Assembly (NCBI RefSeq): GCF_014697425.1
Contig: NZ_JACJRU010000026.1
Coordinates: 1-64,000, forward strand
DNA from: Nostoc sp. FACHB-110
Lineage (GTDB): Bacteria; Cyanobacteriota; Cyanobacteriia; Cyanobacteriales; Nostocaceae
Reading direction: 5' to 3'
Length of the DNA stretch: 64,000 nucleotides
The notes beneath the pieces are model-generated. The model had not been told where the DNA came from. It made no database searches and worked only from the letters and a program-made list of their open reading frames with translations. The position numbers and the translations under genes were made by a program. Below, piece after piece: positions 17,922 through 27,506 of this stretch (position 1 is its first letter; each line of letters starts with the position of its first letter).

Positions 17922-20699
17922 TTAGTTAGAAACAACAATTGAATACGTGCAAAATCTGGAACGGCACATCCGAACTAATTCATTATTTTGATTAACTGTT
18001 AAAAACAGTCCTGTCGTTTTACATTCAGGGCAACGGGGGCCTGTTATTTTATTTTTATCTGGTAATTTGATTGAATGTTTGCAAGATAAACATTGACGGT
18101 AACGATTATTAGACGGACTAACATTCATTCCTACCATACCGCATTTAGGGCAAATATCACCTTGAGTATAAGTATTGCTGTGTCGTGTTCCACTTCCGCA
18201 ATGAATGCAAATATAATATTTATCTTCTTTGGACTGATACTTACTTTCCCTACTGTCAATTATCGCATTACATCCCCAACACTCATTCAAATAAATATTA
18301 TAATCGTGATTTCCTCCGTGTTGGCACGAAAAAACGGTTACTCTAAATTTAGCCCTAAATTTTGCATATTCAATATTGTGGGGCATTATATCTCCACATA
18401 CAGAACACTTGAATCTTGAGCGAATTTCGTTAATGCGATTAATCCAGCCTGATAGTTTTGCTATGTAATCTTCAGGTTTTGGTATAATACCTGCTGTTTG
18501 AAATAGTTCTAGTAAAGACCAGTCCTGCCAATCTTGCGAACATTCGGCATACAATCGCGCTCCATATAAATTATAATTTTCTTTTTTATTTGGATCAAAT
18601 AAATTACAAATATTTCTTGTACGAGGACAATAGCTAGTAGTTGTTATTTCAGCCTCACCATTGGTTTGATTACCTTTTTTATGCCAAAGTTTTCCTTCAC
18701 AATATTTAACTTTAACTTCTGTAGGTTTACAATAAGGAAGTAATGGATCAAGATTGAGAAGTTCATTAGAAGTATTGACAGTTTCAATTACATACTGAAT
18801 CAACAATTCATCCACTTGTTTAAAAACATTCTCGCATTGTTTTGAATTCTCTTTCGCCCATAGTATTTTTAGAGTACACCTAACCAACATATCATTCTCA
18901 GGGCTAGTTTTTTGAATTCTTTTTAATTCACTCAGAAACATAGAAATATTTTGATTTTCTTTTGCCAAACGATAAACACATAGGATTTTTGCTTGTCTTG
19001 ACATATAAAACCAAGTTAATAATGAGCCATTTATAATAAAATTCCAGACCAATTTAACTTGCTCTTCTGGAATCAGAGTATGAAGTACGTTAAGTATTGG
19101 CTCTTTGTACCTTATCGATTCTGGAAGTAAATAAATCAATATTATACGCTCATCATTAGCTGCTCGATAAATCACATTACCAATTTTATTGGTAATGTAA
19201 ATATATTGATTTTTTATTTGCCCCTCTTCTTTCAGCTTTGATAGCAATATCAAAACTTGTTCCTTCGCTGGGAAGAATTCTAATACTGCATCATTTTGTT
19301 TAACTTCGTTTGGCAGTATATAAATGAATTTATCAAGTTCGTTACTAGAAACGTTGCAAAGTAATTTTACAAGCTGATTTATCGTTTCTATATTTTTGCT
19401 ATGTCCATTATTCAGTTTTGAAATAAGAATGTTAATTTGTTCAGTTACTGGGAAGAATTTTAAAATAGACTCATGAGATTTTATCCAAAATTTATCTTGT
19501 AGTATAGGTATTATTTTTGTAATCTCTTCTGATGTAGATTCTTCAAGTAAATTGGCGATTTCCAAAATTTTATTTTCTTGAGCTAAATCTTGTACATTGC
19601 TCAGTTGACTTACAAGGATGCCAATACGCCTAGATTGTGGTGCTATAGACCAAATTGGTTGTTTCAGAATAATATAATTAGGTATTGCTATCCAAATATT
19701 ATTTGATTTTGAATTTACTATAGCTTCTTGTAATTCATTTAATAAGCTATGTATACTAATATTACTATCTAAATTACTGATAATTTTAACTAAACATTTG
19801 ACTTGTAGTTCAGTCCTAAGTCGCTTGCGATATATCGGGTTATCTAAATAGAGATTATAATATTTATCTATAAAATTGTTGCAAAAGCTTAAATTTGTTG
19901 TTTGAATTTTATCAAAAATATTTAAAACTTCTTCATTAACGCTAATATTTTTTAAAAAAATTGAATTATTAGTCAAAAATTGAAATAGTATATTTAATTG
20001 ATTTTGATTAAGTAACGATGGACTAATAGTTTTTAATTCAAAATAAAAATATATTAAACCAGGTGCTTGATTTAAAAAACGCTTTTTTTCCCAATCTGAA
20101 TATTTTTTTAATTTTTGCTCTATCAAAGAAATAGCCTTATCAAATGAATTATTGTTAATGTAACCCCAAATTCCCAAAGCACAAATTCTAGGGTCTTTAT
20201 GATTTAAGCATCTCTCAATTATATCTGGATCGATTTCTTCCCTAAAATTAAATAAATGTACATTTTTTGCTTTATATTCTTTTCCATATTTTTGGATTAA
20301 AAACTTAACGATTGTTCCTTCCGTTAAGTCTGTTTCTATAAAATTAAAGTCTTTTCTATGTACCAAAATATGACCGTCATACTCACATTCTATAAACCAA
20401 TAATTAGGTTTTACGGATTGATTGATATTTATACCAAAGTTTTTAATTCTACCTATTTCTGTAAATAATTTTAGTTTTTTAGCATATAATTTATTATTTG
20501 TTGGATTTATAGTTGTTTCAAAAGTAACCAATATACTTTCTTTTAAATCACTTTCTGAACAACATACTTCCTCTCGGTAAACCTTTACGTCATCTAACTT
20601 TCCTTCACGACCAATATATCCAAAATCATTTTCTCGATTTCTTTGATGGTCATAGCCGCCATACCACTTTATAAATCCTATTTCTCTCATCGCGCACAT
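17922..20699 (-). CDS. Large protein with two cold-shock-like domains and C-terminal zinc ribbons
   Basis: A 925-residue protein, family not recognised. Residues 6-85 and 86-155 each look like a cold-shock (OB-fold) module: GFIKWYGG with DFGYIGREG, then GRIKNFG with ILVHRKDF, EGTIVKF and YKAKNVHL. A long helical middle (about 160-640) has degenerate repeats around a motif like FFPxxEQxxILxSKL. Residues 765-925 are rich in paired cysteines (CSVCG, CWGC, CIHCG, CPKCG, CLSCK, CPEC), suggesting several zinc ribbons. Nucleic-acid binding is inferred from both ends. An AGGAG five bases before the ATG supports the start. It is strikingly AT-rich against its neighbours, which suggests acquisition. 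No partner gene is adjacent. Confidence 0.8.
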   Translation of the reverse strand: MCAMREIGFIKWYGGYDHQRNRENDFGYIGREGKLDDVKVYREEVCCSESDLKESILVTFETTINPTNNKLYAKKLKLFTEIGRIKNFGININQSVKPNYWFIECEYDGHILVHRKDFNFIETDLTEGTIVKFLIQKYGKEYKAKNVHLFNFREEIDPDIIERCLNHKDPRICALGIWGYINNNSFDKAISLIEQKLKKYSDWEKKRFLNQAPGLIYFYFELKTISPSLLNQNQLNILFQFLTNNSIFLKNISVNEEVLNIFDKIQTTNLSFCNNFIDKYYNLYLDNPIYRKRLRTELQVKCLVKIISNLDSNISIHSLLNELQEAIVNSKSNNIWIAIPNYIILKQPIWSIAPQSRRIGILVSQLSNVQDLAQENKILEIANLLEESTSEEITKIIPILQDKFWIKSHESILKFFPVTEQINILISKLNNGHSKNIETINQLVKLLCNVSSNELDKFIYILPNEVKQNDAVLEFFPAKEQVLILLSKLKEEGQIKNQYIYITNKIGNVIYRAANDERIILIYLLPESIRYKEPILNVLHTLIPEEQVKLVWNFIINGSLLTWFYMSRQAKILCVYRLAKENQNISMFLSELKRIQKTSPENDMLVRCTLKILWAKENSKQCENVFKQVDELLIQYVIETVNTSNELLNLDPLLPYCKPTEVKVKYCEGKLWHKKGNQTNGEAEITTTSYCPRTRNICNLFDPNKKENYNLYGARLYAECSQDWQDWSLLELFQTAGIIPKPEDYIAKLSGWINRINEIRSRFKCSVCGDIMPHNIEYAKFRAKFRVTVFSCQHGGNHDYNIYLNECWGCNAIIDSRESKYQSKEDKYYICIHCGSGTRHSNTYTQGDICPKCGMVGMNVSPSNNRYRQCLSCKHSIKLPDKNKITGPRCPECKTTGLFLTVNQNNELVRMCRSRFCTYSIVVSN

Positions 20700-20758
20700 A
20701 CAGTCTCCTAACCTATGTCGTTAGTATTCCCATAAGTACGCGATTTTTATAGTTAATT

Positions 20759-21928
20759 TCAGCGTGTAGCTAAATATAAATCTGGTGTTAACCTCTGCAA
20801 AATTTGTTTCAACACCATCGCCGTCCAATCAATATCGGCTACGGTAGTATCACGCCCTAGTGTCATCCGAATTCCGCCCAAGGCGGCTTTTTGTGAATAG
20901 CCCATTGCCAAAAGTATCGGGCTAGGGCTGAGTTTACCGCTATGACAAGCAGCACCCGCACTAATACCAATACCAGCTAAATTTAACTGGCGCACTAAAG
21001 TTTTACCACTGAGTTTTTTACCATCGGCGTATTCTAGACACAAGCTGACATGATGGGGTAAACGATGAATCAAATCGCCTGTGGGAATTAAACCAGGCAC
21101 ATCTGCTAATTGCGAAAATAAGCGATCGCGTAATTGAATTAATCTGGGGGTTTCTGTGGCTAATTCTTGGGCGGCTAATTGGGCGGCTACACCAAAACCA
21201 GCAATGACAGGTACAGCTTGGGTTCCCGAACGCATCCCCATTTCTTGCCCACCGCCTGTTAATAAAGGCAGCAATTTCACGTTAGGACGAATATATAATG
21301 CTCCCGCTCCTTGTGGCCCGTAGATTTTGTGACTAGAAATGCTGAGTAAATCAATTGGTAATGCTTGCACATCAAGCAGTAAACGTCCAGCAACTTGCAC
21401 CGCATCTGTATGAAATATAGCACCGTGCGATCGCGCTATGTTTCCTAGTTCGGCTATCGGTTGGATTGTCCCAACTTCACTTTGCCCGTAAATTATTGAT
21501 ACTAAGACAGTATTGTGACGCAATGCAGCTTGTAAATCTTCAGAGCTAACTCTACCTTGACTATCAACTCCCAAGCGCGTGACTTCCCAACCCCACATTT
21601 CTAATAACCGGGCTGTTTCCGAAATTGCTGAATGTTCCACACTCGAAATAATGATGTGTTGTGGCACAGCAGATAACCGGGCAACACCGATAATTGCCAG
21701 ATTATCAGCCTCAGTACCACCAGCTGTAAAAACAATTGATGCAGGATCAGCGGCGTTAATTAAATCTGCGACTTGCACTCTGGCTTGTTCTACAACTGTT
21801 GCAGCCCGTTGTCCCCACTCATGCAAGCTGGAAGGATTACCCCACTGTTGAGTCAGAACGGCTTGCATCGCTGCGATAGCTTCTGGACGAGTTGGCGTAG
21901 TAGCACTGTAATCTAAATATATTTGCAT
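20759..21928 (-). CDS. Cysteine desulfurase (IscS/NifS family)
   Basis: PLP enzyme that removes sulfur from cysteine as an enzyme persulfide for Fe-S clusters and thiolation, 389 residues. It starts with the family hallmark YLDYSATTPTRPEA. The PLP lysine lies in SISSHKIYGPQGAGALY and the sulfur-carrying cysteine in GAACHSG near 323. The active-site loop length is that of the IscS/NifS group rather than SufS. No iscU, nifU or nif gene is in this window, so its specific pathway is undecided. Cyanobacteria usually carry several paralogs. ATG start, single gene. Confidence 0.92.
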   Translation of the reverse strand: MQIYLDYSATTPTRPEAIAAMQAVLTQQWGNPSSLHEWGQRAATVVEQARVQVADLINAADPASIVFTAGGTEADNLAIIGVARLSAVPQHIIISSVEHSAISETARLLEMWGWEVTRLGVDSQGRVSSEDLQAALRHNTVLVSIIYGQSEVGTIQPIAELGNIARSHGAIFHTDAVQVAGRLLLDVQALPIDLLSISSHKIYGPQGAGALYIRPNVKLLPLLTGGGQEMGMRSGTQAVPVIAGFGVAAQLAAQELATETPRLIQLRDRLFSQLADVPGLIPTGDLIHRLPHHVSLCLEYADGKKLSGKTLVRQLNLAGIGISAGAACHSGKLSPSPILLAMGYSQKAALGGIRMTLGRDTTVADIDWTAMVLKQILQRLTPDLYLATR

Positions 21929-22148
21929 ATCACAAAACTTGAGCGGAAAGGCACACGGAGTAGGGGCTACCTACTATTTTCACTTTAGCTAGATAAAAAA
22001 GTTAATAAATCCTGAAAAAATCTGATTTACTCTGCATCGATGGCAAGATTTTCTGATTGTCTATCAAGCTGTTTCTCTCACTAAATAGGCGTGCTGCATT
22101 TGGGAACTATAACAATGTTCACTACCAATTCACTTGTAGCAGATTAAC

Positions 22149-23777
22149 GTGCAAATTTTTCGTCAATATAAGTATTTTTGGATATTTTTATTAATATTTG
22201 TTCTGACTGCTTGTCAACAAGCCAAATCATCCCATCATCGCTTATCGCCATTACCACAAGACCCATTAGTGCAAATATATTTTAATCATTCTCAATCTTC
22301 AGAATACAAAGAAACCTACCGTCAGCAAACTCGGCTAGGGGATGATCTAGAAAAGCTGATTGTAGATGCAATTTATCAAGCAAAATCTACAGTAGATGTT
22401 GCCGTCCAAGAATTGCGTTTACCTAAGATTGCCCAAGCACTTGTAGATAAACAAAAAGCCGGGGTAAAAGTCAGGGTAATTTTAGAAAATACCTATAGTC
22501 GTCCTTGGAGTAGCCTTACACCAGATGAGTTAAAAAAGTTAGCCCCAAGAGACAGAGAAAGATACAACGAATTTTATCAATTCATTGACATTAACCAAGA
22601 TAAAAAACTTAGTGTTGAGGAAATTAATCAAAGAGATGCTTTAGTAATTTTACAAAATGCCAAAGTTCCCTTAATTGACGATCGCTCTGATGCTTCAGCA
22701 GGTAGTAGTTTGATGCATCACAAGTTTGTCATTGTCGATAATCGCCTCATTATTGTTAGTTCAGCTAACTTTACACTCAGCGACACATCCGGCGACTTTA
22801 GCAACCTCAGCAGTTTAGGTAATGCCAATAATTTACTCCAAATTGACAGTCCAGAACTAGCAAATGAATTTACCCAAGAGTTTAATATTATGTGGGGAGA
22901 TGGGCCAGGCGGTAAACCAGACAGCAAATTTGGCTTGAACAAACCATTGCGTTCTGCAAAAACAATCACTTTAGGTAAAAGTAAAATTACAGTGCAATTT
23001 TCTCCTGTTTCTCCTACTCAACCTTGGGCTAAAACTAGTAATGGTTTAATTGGAGAAACCCTAAACTCTGCCAATAAATCTATTGATATGGCATTGTTTG
23101 TATTTTCCGAACAGCTACTAGCAAATATTTTAGAAACTCGCCATCAAGAAAATGTCGTGATTCGGGCTTTAATTGAGCCACAATTTGCTTTTAGACCCTA
23201 TAGCGAAGCTTTAGATATGATGGGTGTGGCACTCGCTAACAAATGTAAATATGAAATTGATAATCAACCTTGGCAAAATCCCATTACGAGTGTAGGTGTA
23301 CCTACTTTAAATAAAGGCGATTTACTGCATCATAAATTTGCAGTAATCGATAATCAAATAGTAATTACAGGTTCCCATAATTGGTCTGATGCTGCTAATA
23401 ACAGTAACGATGAAACATTAATAGTCATTGAAAATCCTACCATTGCGTCTCATTATGTCCGTGAGTTTGACCGACTTTATGCCAAGGCTAAACTAGGTTT
23501 ACCACCAGCAATTCAAGCAAAAATTGCCGCCGAAGCTAAAAAATGTTCTCACATTACAACTGTTACCGCCAGCAAAAATTTATCAACTAAAATTGTGAAT
23601 CTAAATACAGCTAGTTTAGAAGAATTAGCTACTCTTCCTGGTGTAGGTAAAAAATTAGCCCAACGGATAATTAATGCCCGACAACAGCAAAAATTTAATT
23701 CTTTACAAGACTTGGCTAAAGTTCCAGGTATCAGCCGGAAAATGTTGGAAAAATGGCATGGATATGTCACTTTGTAG
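22149..23777 (+). CDS. Phospholipase D-like lipoprotein with EF-hand and ComEA-type HhH domain
   Basis: A 542-residue secreted or membrane-bound protein. The signal peptide ends in the lipobox LTAC (about 19-22). Two HKD catalytic motifs (H-x-K-x4-D) are seen: HHKFVIVD near 189 and HHKFAVID near 394, each followed by the S(A/H)N segment. An EF-hand calcium loop DINQDKKLSVEE (about 147-158) is inserted before the first HKD. The last 60 residues (about 482-542) are a double helix-hairpin-helix (VNLNTASLEELATLPGVG, then VPGISRKMLE) as in ComEA, a DNA-binding module. A calcium-dependent nuclease or phosphodiesterase is more likely than a lipase. The start is a GTG. Confidence 0.88.
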   Translation: MQIFRQYKYFWIFLLIFVLTACQQAKSSHHRLSPLPQDPLVQIYFNHSQSSEYKETYRQQTRLGDDLEKLIVDAIYQAKSTVDVAVQELRLPKIAQALVDKQKAGVKVRVILENTYSRPWSSLTPDELKKLAPRDRERYNEFYQFIDINQDKKLSVEEINQRDALVILQNAKVPLIDDRSDASAGSSLMHHKFVIVDNRLIIVSSANFTLSDTSGDFSNLSSLGNANNLLQIDSPELANEFTQEFNIMWGDGPGGKPDSKFGLNKPLRSAKTITLGKSKITVQFSPVSPTQPWAKTSNGLIGETLNSANKSIDMALFVFSEQLLANILETRHQENVVIRALIEPQFAFRPYSEALDMMGVALANKCKYEIDNQPWQNPITSVGVPTLNKGDLLHHKFAVIDNQIVITGSHNWSDAANNSNDETLIVIENPTIASHYVREFDRLYAKAKLGLPPAIQAKIAAEAKKCSHITTVTASKNLSTKIVNLNTASLEELATLPGVGKKLAQRIINARQQQKFNSLQDLAKVPGISRKMLEKWHGYVTL

Positions 23778-24064
23778 CGATATTTATCAAAATATAATTC
23801 TTGCTCCTGAAGAGAATTTCACAAATGATTTAGGATGGCTACAGATATAATTTTTGGCTATTTTTTATAGTATTGTCCGCTGATAAGATTGTTATACATA
23901 AGCCTATTTTGCTCAAAAATGTGCTTTGTATAAGTCAAGCTACTATCAATCCATAAACCGCATCAAGGAAAATAACTCGATTGCTGGTTGATGGTCATAA
24001 AGCGAGATAAATCATTAAACTGAGAGTTAGTTGCCCTGCTGGGATTGACCATCCCCTATAAACA

Positions 24065-25264
24065 ATGACTAAAGAAACAACGAGAATTGCAATCCTGGGT
24101 GGAGGCTTTGGTGGTCTCTATACTGCTTTGCGCCTCAGTCAGTTACCTTGGGAATCTCAACAAAAACCCGAAATTGTACTGGTAGATCAAAGCGATCGCT
24201 TTCTATTTTCCCCCTTACTCTACGAATTACTCACAGGCGAACTGCAAACTTGGGAAATTGCCCCGCCTTTTGCCGAACTCCTCCAAGGTACAGGCGTGCG
24301 CTTCTACCAAGCTGTCGTGTCGGGAATTGACATCGACCAACAACGAATACAGCTACAAGACGGCCCGGAAATTCCCTACGACAAATTAGTGCTGTCTCTA
24401 GGTGGAGAAACACCACTAGATATGGTTCCTGGCGGTACATCTTACGCTCACGCTTTCCGCACTGTCACTGATGCTTATCGTTTAGAAGAACGCTTGCGAA
24501 TTCTCGAAGAGTCTGATGCTGAAAAAATTCGCGTAGCAATTGTCGGGGCTGGTTATAGTGGTGTGGAACTCGCTTGTAAATTAGCTGACCGACTAGGCAA
24601 CAGAGGCAGGTTGCGGTTAATCGAAATTAGCGAGCAAATTTTACGCACTTCCCCAGATTTTAACCGCGAAGCCGCCCAAAAAGCTTTAGAAGCGCGCGGT
24701 GTATTTATTGATTTAGACACTAAAGTCGAAGCAATTACTTCCGATACCATCTCTCTAGAATACAAAAATCAGGTAGATACCATTCCCGTCGATTTGGTAA
24801 TTTGGACTGTCGGCACGCGCGTAGCCCCTGTAGTCAGAAGCTTACCTTTAAAGCAAAATCAGCGCAATCAAATTACCACTACATCTACTCTGCAAGTTCT
24901 TGACCATCCCGAAATCTTTGCCTTGGGAGATTTAGCCGACTGTTACGATGCTGATGGTCAGCAAGTCCCAGCGACAGCCCAAGCTGCCTTGCAACAAGCT
25001 GATTATACTGCTTGGAATATTTGGGCTTCTATTACCCAGCGTCCTTTACTGCCCTTGCATTATCAAAAGTTAGGGGAAATGATGGCACTCGGAATAGACA
25101 ACGCCACCTTAACTAGTTTAGGTATCAAGTTAGATGGTTCTTTAGCATATATCGCCCGCCGTCTTACCTATCTTTATCGGATGCCAACCTTAGATCATCA
25201 ACTCAAAGTTGGTTTTAATTGGCTAGTCCGTCCTATTATAGAGACAATTTCGCAGTCAATCTAA
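24065..25264 (+). CDS. Type II NAD(P)H:quinone oxidoreductase (NDH-2)
   Basis: Non-proton-pumping NADH dehydrogenase passing electrons to plastoquinone or phylloquinone at the membrane surface; 399 residues. The FAD-binding GGGFGG lies at 13-18 and the second nucleotide-binding VGAGYSGVELA near 162. IFALGDLADC near 283 is the conserved FAD-contacting stretch of the family. The C-terminus is amphipathic (LPLHYQKLGEMMALGIDNA and onward), fitting peripheral membrane attachment. It is followed 36 bases later by a HAD gene and may share its transcript. Some cyanobacterial NDH-2 proteins make phylloquinone (NdbB type); this one cannot be assigned to a subgroup here. Confidence 0.88.
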   Translation: MTKETTRIAILGGGFGGLYTALRLSQLPWESQQKPEIVLVDQSDRFLFSPLLYELLTGELQTWEIAPPFAELLQGTGVRFYQAVVSGIDIDQQRIQLQDGPEIPYDKLVLSLGGETPLDMVPGGTSYAHAFRTVTDAYRLEERLRILEESDAEKIRVAIVGAGYSGVELACKLADRLGNRGRLRLIEISEQILRTSPDFNREAAQKALEARGVFIDLDTKVEAITSDTISLEYKNQVDTIPVDLVIWTVGTRVAPVVRSLPLKQNQRNQITTTSTLQVLDHPEIFALGDLADCYDADGQQVPATAQAALQQADYTAWNIWASITQRPLLPLHYQKLGEMMALGIDNATLTSLGIKLDGSLAYIARRLTYLYRMPTLDHQLKVGFNWLVRPIIETISQSI

Positions 25265-25300
25265 ATCTCATATTCAAAATACCTAATCACAAACAGTTTG

Positions 25301-25951
25301 ATGGAACGACCGAAAGTTATTTTTCTTGATGCTGTCGGCACAATCTTCGGCGTAAAAGGCAGTGTAGGCGAAGTTTATAGTCAAATAGCCAAAGAATTTG
25401 GCGTAAACATTTCTGCAGCCAGAATCAACAAAGCATTTATCCACAGCTTTAAAGCAGCACCGCCACCTATATTTCTCGATGTAGAACCAGCAGATATCCC
25501 GCAAAGAGAATTTGACTGGTGGCGGCTCATTGCACTCAATACCTTTGAAGCTGCTGGCGCTCTCAAGCAATTTTCTGACTTTTCGGCTTTTTTTAGCGAA
25601 CTTTACATTCACTTCGGTACTGCTGAACCGTGGTTTGTTTATGCGGATGTCTTACCATCGTTGATGAACTGGCGGCGGTTGGGAATTGAAATGGGAATTA
25701 TTTCTAACTTTGATTCTCGAATTTATTCAGTATTACAAAGTTTAGGACTAAGTGACTATTTCACCTCTGTCACTATCTCTACGCAAGCACGCGCCGCTAA
25801 ACCCGATGCCGAAATTTTTCATGTTGCTTTAGAAAAACATGACTGTCCGCCTGAGGCAGCATGGCATATTGGCGACAGCATTGTGGAAGATTATCAAGGG
25901 GCGAAAGCTGTAGGGATGAGAGGAATTTGGATAAATCGGGAACCAAAATAG
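25301..25951 (+). CDS. HAD-family hydrolase (HDHD3-like)
   Basis: A 216-residue haloacid-dehalogenase-type phosphatase of the REG-2/HDHD3 group. Motif I is FLDAVGT: the nucleophilic Asp is present, but the usual second Asp (DxD) is replaced by Val, as I recall for cyanobacterial members. Motif II is IISNFDSR, motif III lysine is in AAKPDAEIF, and motif IV is HIGDSIVEDYQGA. The ATG at 25301 directly follows a TTG and is the better start. Substrate unknown. It probably belongs to the NDH-2 transcript. Confidence 0.85.
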   Translation: MERPKVIFLDAVGTIFGVKGSVGEVYSQIAKEFGVNISAARINKAFIHSFKAAPPPIFLDVEPADIPQREFDWWRLIALNTFEAAGALKQFSDFSAFFSELYIHFGTAEPWFVYADVLPSLMNWRRLGIEMGIISNFDSRIYSVLQSLGLSDYFTSVTISTQARAAKPDAEIFHVALEKHDCPPEAAWHIGDSIVEDYQGAKAVGMRGIWINREPK

Positions 25952-25971
25952 TAGGCAGCAGTGTAGAGAAA

Positions 25972-26331
25972 TTATGCTATTGATTCAGAGATTAGTCCTG
26001 ATATATCTAAAACTTGCTCTGACCAAGCATTAGATTGTTCGGAAATTTTTCTGCGTTCCCTATCGTCAAACCAAATACTATCTAAAGTCAATTTCCATCG
26101 GGCTAGTTGAACTTGAATGTTAACTAGTTCTTCTGCATATTCTGGTTCAATTTCTGCTGCTGTCCACTCAATAAACCACGTAGTTTCCTCTGTGACAATC
26201 TCAACAGCTTCTTTATAAGTGCTGTTACAGAATGTTCTAATCCTTGCTAAATTTGAAGCTATGTGACCTAAGCGAGTTGATGTATTTTCACTTTGAAATC
26301 GTGCTTTTTTTTCATCTAAATTCTGATTCAT
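25972..26331 (-). CDS. Small hypothetical protein paired with DUF5674
   Basis: A 119-residue acidic, helical protein with no family I recognise. It has a Trp-rich core (TTWFIEWTAAE, LARWKLTLDSIWFDD) and no signal peptide. The ATG at 26331 follows a GGGGGAT ribosome binding site; the gene overlaps the end of the upstream DUF5674 gene by 20 bases, so the two are translationally coupled. The size and pairing resemble a toxin-antitoxin or modulator pair, but nothing in the sequence shows toxicity. Confidence 0.7.
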   Translation of the reverse strand: MNQNLDEKKARFQSENTSTRLGHIASNLARIRTFCNSTYKEAVEIVTEETTWFIEWTAAEIEPEYAEELVNIQVQLARWKLTLDSIWFDDRERRKISEQSNAWSEQVLDISGLISESIA

Positions 26332-26662
26332 ATCCCCCAATCAACTCCTGAGTGATTTTTTGAACACGTTCTCGAATTACTGGGTCTTGAATTAACATTG
26401 AGCGATTATTTTGACTGGGGCGAATGTTGATAATAGATTCAAAAGCTATTGATTGGTTAAAGGGAATCCAATCAGCACCCCAAATATCTTGCTGTCTACT
26501 ACCGTCTTCTAGCAATGCTGCTTCACAGTCAGCGTGTTTTTCTCCTCCTCCTGCCAAAATCCCTTTTTCAATGTCTACTGCAACTTTAATGTAAACTCGT
26601 AAAGTTTGCAGCATTTGTTCAACTTGTTTTATTGTGGCTCTTTCTTGAATAATCAATACCAT
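26312..26662 (-). CDS. DUF5674 family protein
   Basis: A 116-residue protein with the segment VDIEKGILAGGGEKHADCEA followed by LLEDGSRQQDIWGADW, which I recognise as DUF5674. The function is unknown. The compact GGGExHxDC block carries conserved polar residues (Glu, His, Asp, Cys) that could form an active or metal site; this is inference. The C-terminal part has the basic stretch NIRPSQNNRS. It is the first gene of a two-gene unit with the downstream 119-residue protein. Confidence 0.75.
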   Translation of the reverse strand: MVLIIQERATIKQVEQMLQTLRVYIKVAVDIEKGILAGGGEKHADCEAALLEDGSRQQDIWGADWIPFNQSIAFESIINIRPSQNNRSMLIQDPVIRERVQKITQELIGGYESEFR

Positions 26663-26725
26663 AGATTATTGATTTTGGGCAGCATATTACTTCTACTGCC
26701 CCATAAACTTTCTAGCCTATTTTAG

Positions 26726-27388
26726 TTAAGAATGTAATTGTGATAATTCATTTCTAACTTTATCTAACTTCTTTGCGTTTTCGGCATCTATCGGCCCAGT
26801 TCCGAAATCGCCATTTAAAGATTGCTGCAAAAGCTTTTCTGCGATTTTATAATCTGCGATCGCACTTTCTTTATTGCCTAAATTCTTGTATAGTTTACCT
26901 CTTAATAAATACTCATCAGCATTGAGGCTACTATCACCAATTAATCGAGTCAAATCTGAAATTGCTTTTTGTTTTTCACCTAACTGTTCATAAGCCCTAG
27001 CTCTGTTCCAGTATGCAGCACTACTAAAACCAAATTTACCTGTATTTTGACTAATTATTTGGGTATAGTCTGCTACTGCTGCTTGATAATTTCTAAGCTC
27101 ATAGTAAGCATTGGCACGATGATAATATGGTTCTTCAGCTTGAGGATTAAGCTGAATTGCTTGTGTGAATGAAGAAACCGCAGCGAGTGGGTTGTTTTCG
27201 CACTCTTGGTGATAGTGACCCATACTTATAAAGTAAGCTACGCTATAAATATATGGCGGCTTCAAAGCTCTGCAGGATTCAGGATTGCCCAAAGCGAAGA
27301 TTGGTGTAAACATTGGCATCGAAACGCCTAGCAGCACAATAGATGATGCGTAAGCTAACACTGAAGATTTAGAAAAAGTAAATTTCAT
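26726..27388 (-). CDS. Secreted TPR-repeat protein
   Basis: With the ATG at 27388 the protein has 220 residues and a signal peptide (MKFTFSKSSVLAYASSIVLL, cleaved near a FALG site). A longer open frame reaching 27451 would place its start inside a hairpin, so it is rejected. From about residue 65 come TPR units (AVSSFTQAIQLNPQAEEPYY, AAVADYTQII, AISDLTRLI, AIADYKIAEKLL). A periplasmic scaffold role is likely; partner unknown. It lies downstream of the Nudix gene but is separated from it by the 27428-27456 hairpin. Confidence 0.82.
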   Translation of the reverse strand: MKFTFSKSSVLAYASSIVLLGVSMPMFTPIFALGNPESCRALKPPYIYSVAYFISMGHYHQECENNPLAAVSSFTQAIQLNPQAEEPYYHRANAYYELRNYQAAVADYTQIISQNTGKFGFSSAAYWNRARAYEQLGEKQKAISDLTRLIGDSSLNADEYLLRGKLYKNLGNKESAIADYKIAEKLLQQSLNGDFGTGPIDAENAKKLDKVRNELSQLHS

Positions 27389-27427
27389 AAAATTCAGAAA
27401 TTTTGCCAGTTTAAGTATGCAGATATT

Positions 27428-27456
27428 GAAATATGCCCTCAGTGAGGGCATATTTC
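27428..27456 (-). terminator. Perfect 14-bp hairpin after the Nudix gene
   Basis: GAAATATGCCCTCA (27428-27441) and TGAGGGCATATTTC (27443-27456) are exact inverse complements separated by one base; in RNA the central few bases would form the loop. It lies 50 bases after the Nudix stop, in the spacer before the TPR gene. There is no T run, so it may act as an mRNA 3' end or processing site rather than a classical terminator. Confidence 0.55.
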
Positions 27457-27506
27457 AAGTTTATGTTAGAAATATTGCGATCGCTAACTCTAGCAGCATA
27501 TTACTA

